From NCBI GenBank assembly GCA_964630925.1, contig CAZVZK010000152.1:1-24246 (forward strand): a stretch of DNA of 24,246 nt, given 5' to 3'. Position numbers and translations under genes: made by a program. The stretch comes from RGDT01 sp964630925 (GTDB lineage Bacteria; Planctomycetota; Planctomycetia; Gemmatales; Gemmataceae). The notes under the pieces are model-generated. The model made no database searches and was not told the origin of the DNA. It saw only the letters and a program-made list of their open reading frames with translations. Below, one piece after another: positions 24,060 through 24,246 of the stretch; the first letter of the stretch is position 1; each line of letters starts with the position of its first letter.

Positions 24060-24246
24060 AGAGAGGATTCACCACAGAGACACAGAGAACACAGAGAAGA
24101 AGAAGAAGAGGAAAGACAAAAAGAAAACAAGAAGACGACGAATCTTTGTCTTCTAACTCTTTTCTTGCTTTCTCTGTGCTTTCTCTGTGATCTCTGTTTC
24201 GATTTTCGGACATCCTAGCGGACGGTTGCGAGGCAGTGCATGAGGG
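24060..24246. repeat. Long imperfect inverted repeat, AT-richer, after the kinase
   Basis: The left arm (about 24075-24120) contains repeated CACAGAGA units followed by a purine run (GAAGAAGAAGAAGAGG). The right arm (about 24145-24196) is its imperfect reverse complement, with TTTGTCTTC, TTTCTCTGTG and TCTCTG. The spacer is about 24 bases. It is much lower in GC than the rest of the window. It could form a long hairpin and end the kinase transcript, or be a dispersed repeat. No gene is seen in 24060-24246. Confidence 0.75.

Overview
The window is very GC-rich bacterial DNA that reads as a planctomycete of the Gemmataceae/Isosphaeraceae type. The signs are a secreted PVC-type haem-binding/dehydrogenase protein fused to a DUF1080 domain, a Tat-exported Gfo/Idh/MocA oxidoreductase, tandem short DUF4058 proteins beginning MPVHDW, a Ser/Thr kinase with a transmembrane segment and C-terminal TPRs, HEAT-repeat secreted proteins, and many intergenic palindromes. 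The taxonomic call is inferred from gene families; no rRNA is present.

Layout. 1-433: non-coding, with a REP-like palindrome. 434-1984: exported HEAT-repeat protein. 1985-2364: non-coding, with a 7-bp tandem repeat and a perfect 28-bp inverted repeat. 2365-4979: two tightly linked genes, a protein with apparently three winged-helix modules and a P-loop ATPase with an unassigned C-terminal domain; this is the best candidate for an undescribed system. 4992-7406: a small chemosensory/phosphorelay block, with an Hpt protein on the minus strand diverging from cheY-cheR-cheX on the plus strand and no cheA, cheW, cheB or receptor in view. 7587-9148: a papain-fold-like (NlpC/P60 or CHAP-like) protein divergent from an unrecognised protein. 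9208-9942: a stand-alone protein with an RNA polymerase alpha-CTD-like domain, preceded by an orphan addiction-module antitoxin. 10029-14030: the large secreted cytochrome/dehydrogenase fusion. 14139-15541: two tandem DUF4058 paralogues. 15550-16890: the Tat-exported oxidoreductase. 16891-17188: non-coding with repeats. 17189-19435: ruvC-ruvA-ruvB operon for Holliday-junction processing. 19666-20808: a transposase pseudogene with about three frameshifts. 21276-24059: the membrane Ser/Thr kinase. 24060-24246: an AT-richer, long imperfect inverted repeat.

How the genes work together. RuvC, RuvA and RuvB form the classical branch-migration and resolution machine, with ruvC and ruvA overlapping by four bases. 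CheR (receptor methylation), CheY (phosphorylatable receiver) and CheX (CheY-P phosphatase) would be parts of one chemosensory circuit whose kinase lies elsewhere; the divergent Hpt protein could pass phosphate to or from the receiver. The winged-helix/ATPase pair looks like a DNA-directed motor or switch with its own DNA-binding partner, but its role is unknown. The large cytochrome fusion and the oxidoreductase fit the extracytoplasmic carbohydrate metabolism typical of the phylum. Nearly all large antisense ORFs are by-products of high third-position GC.
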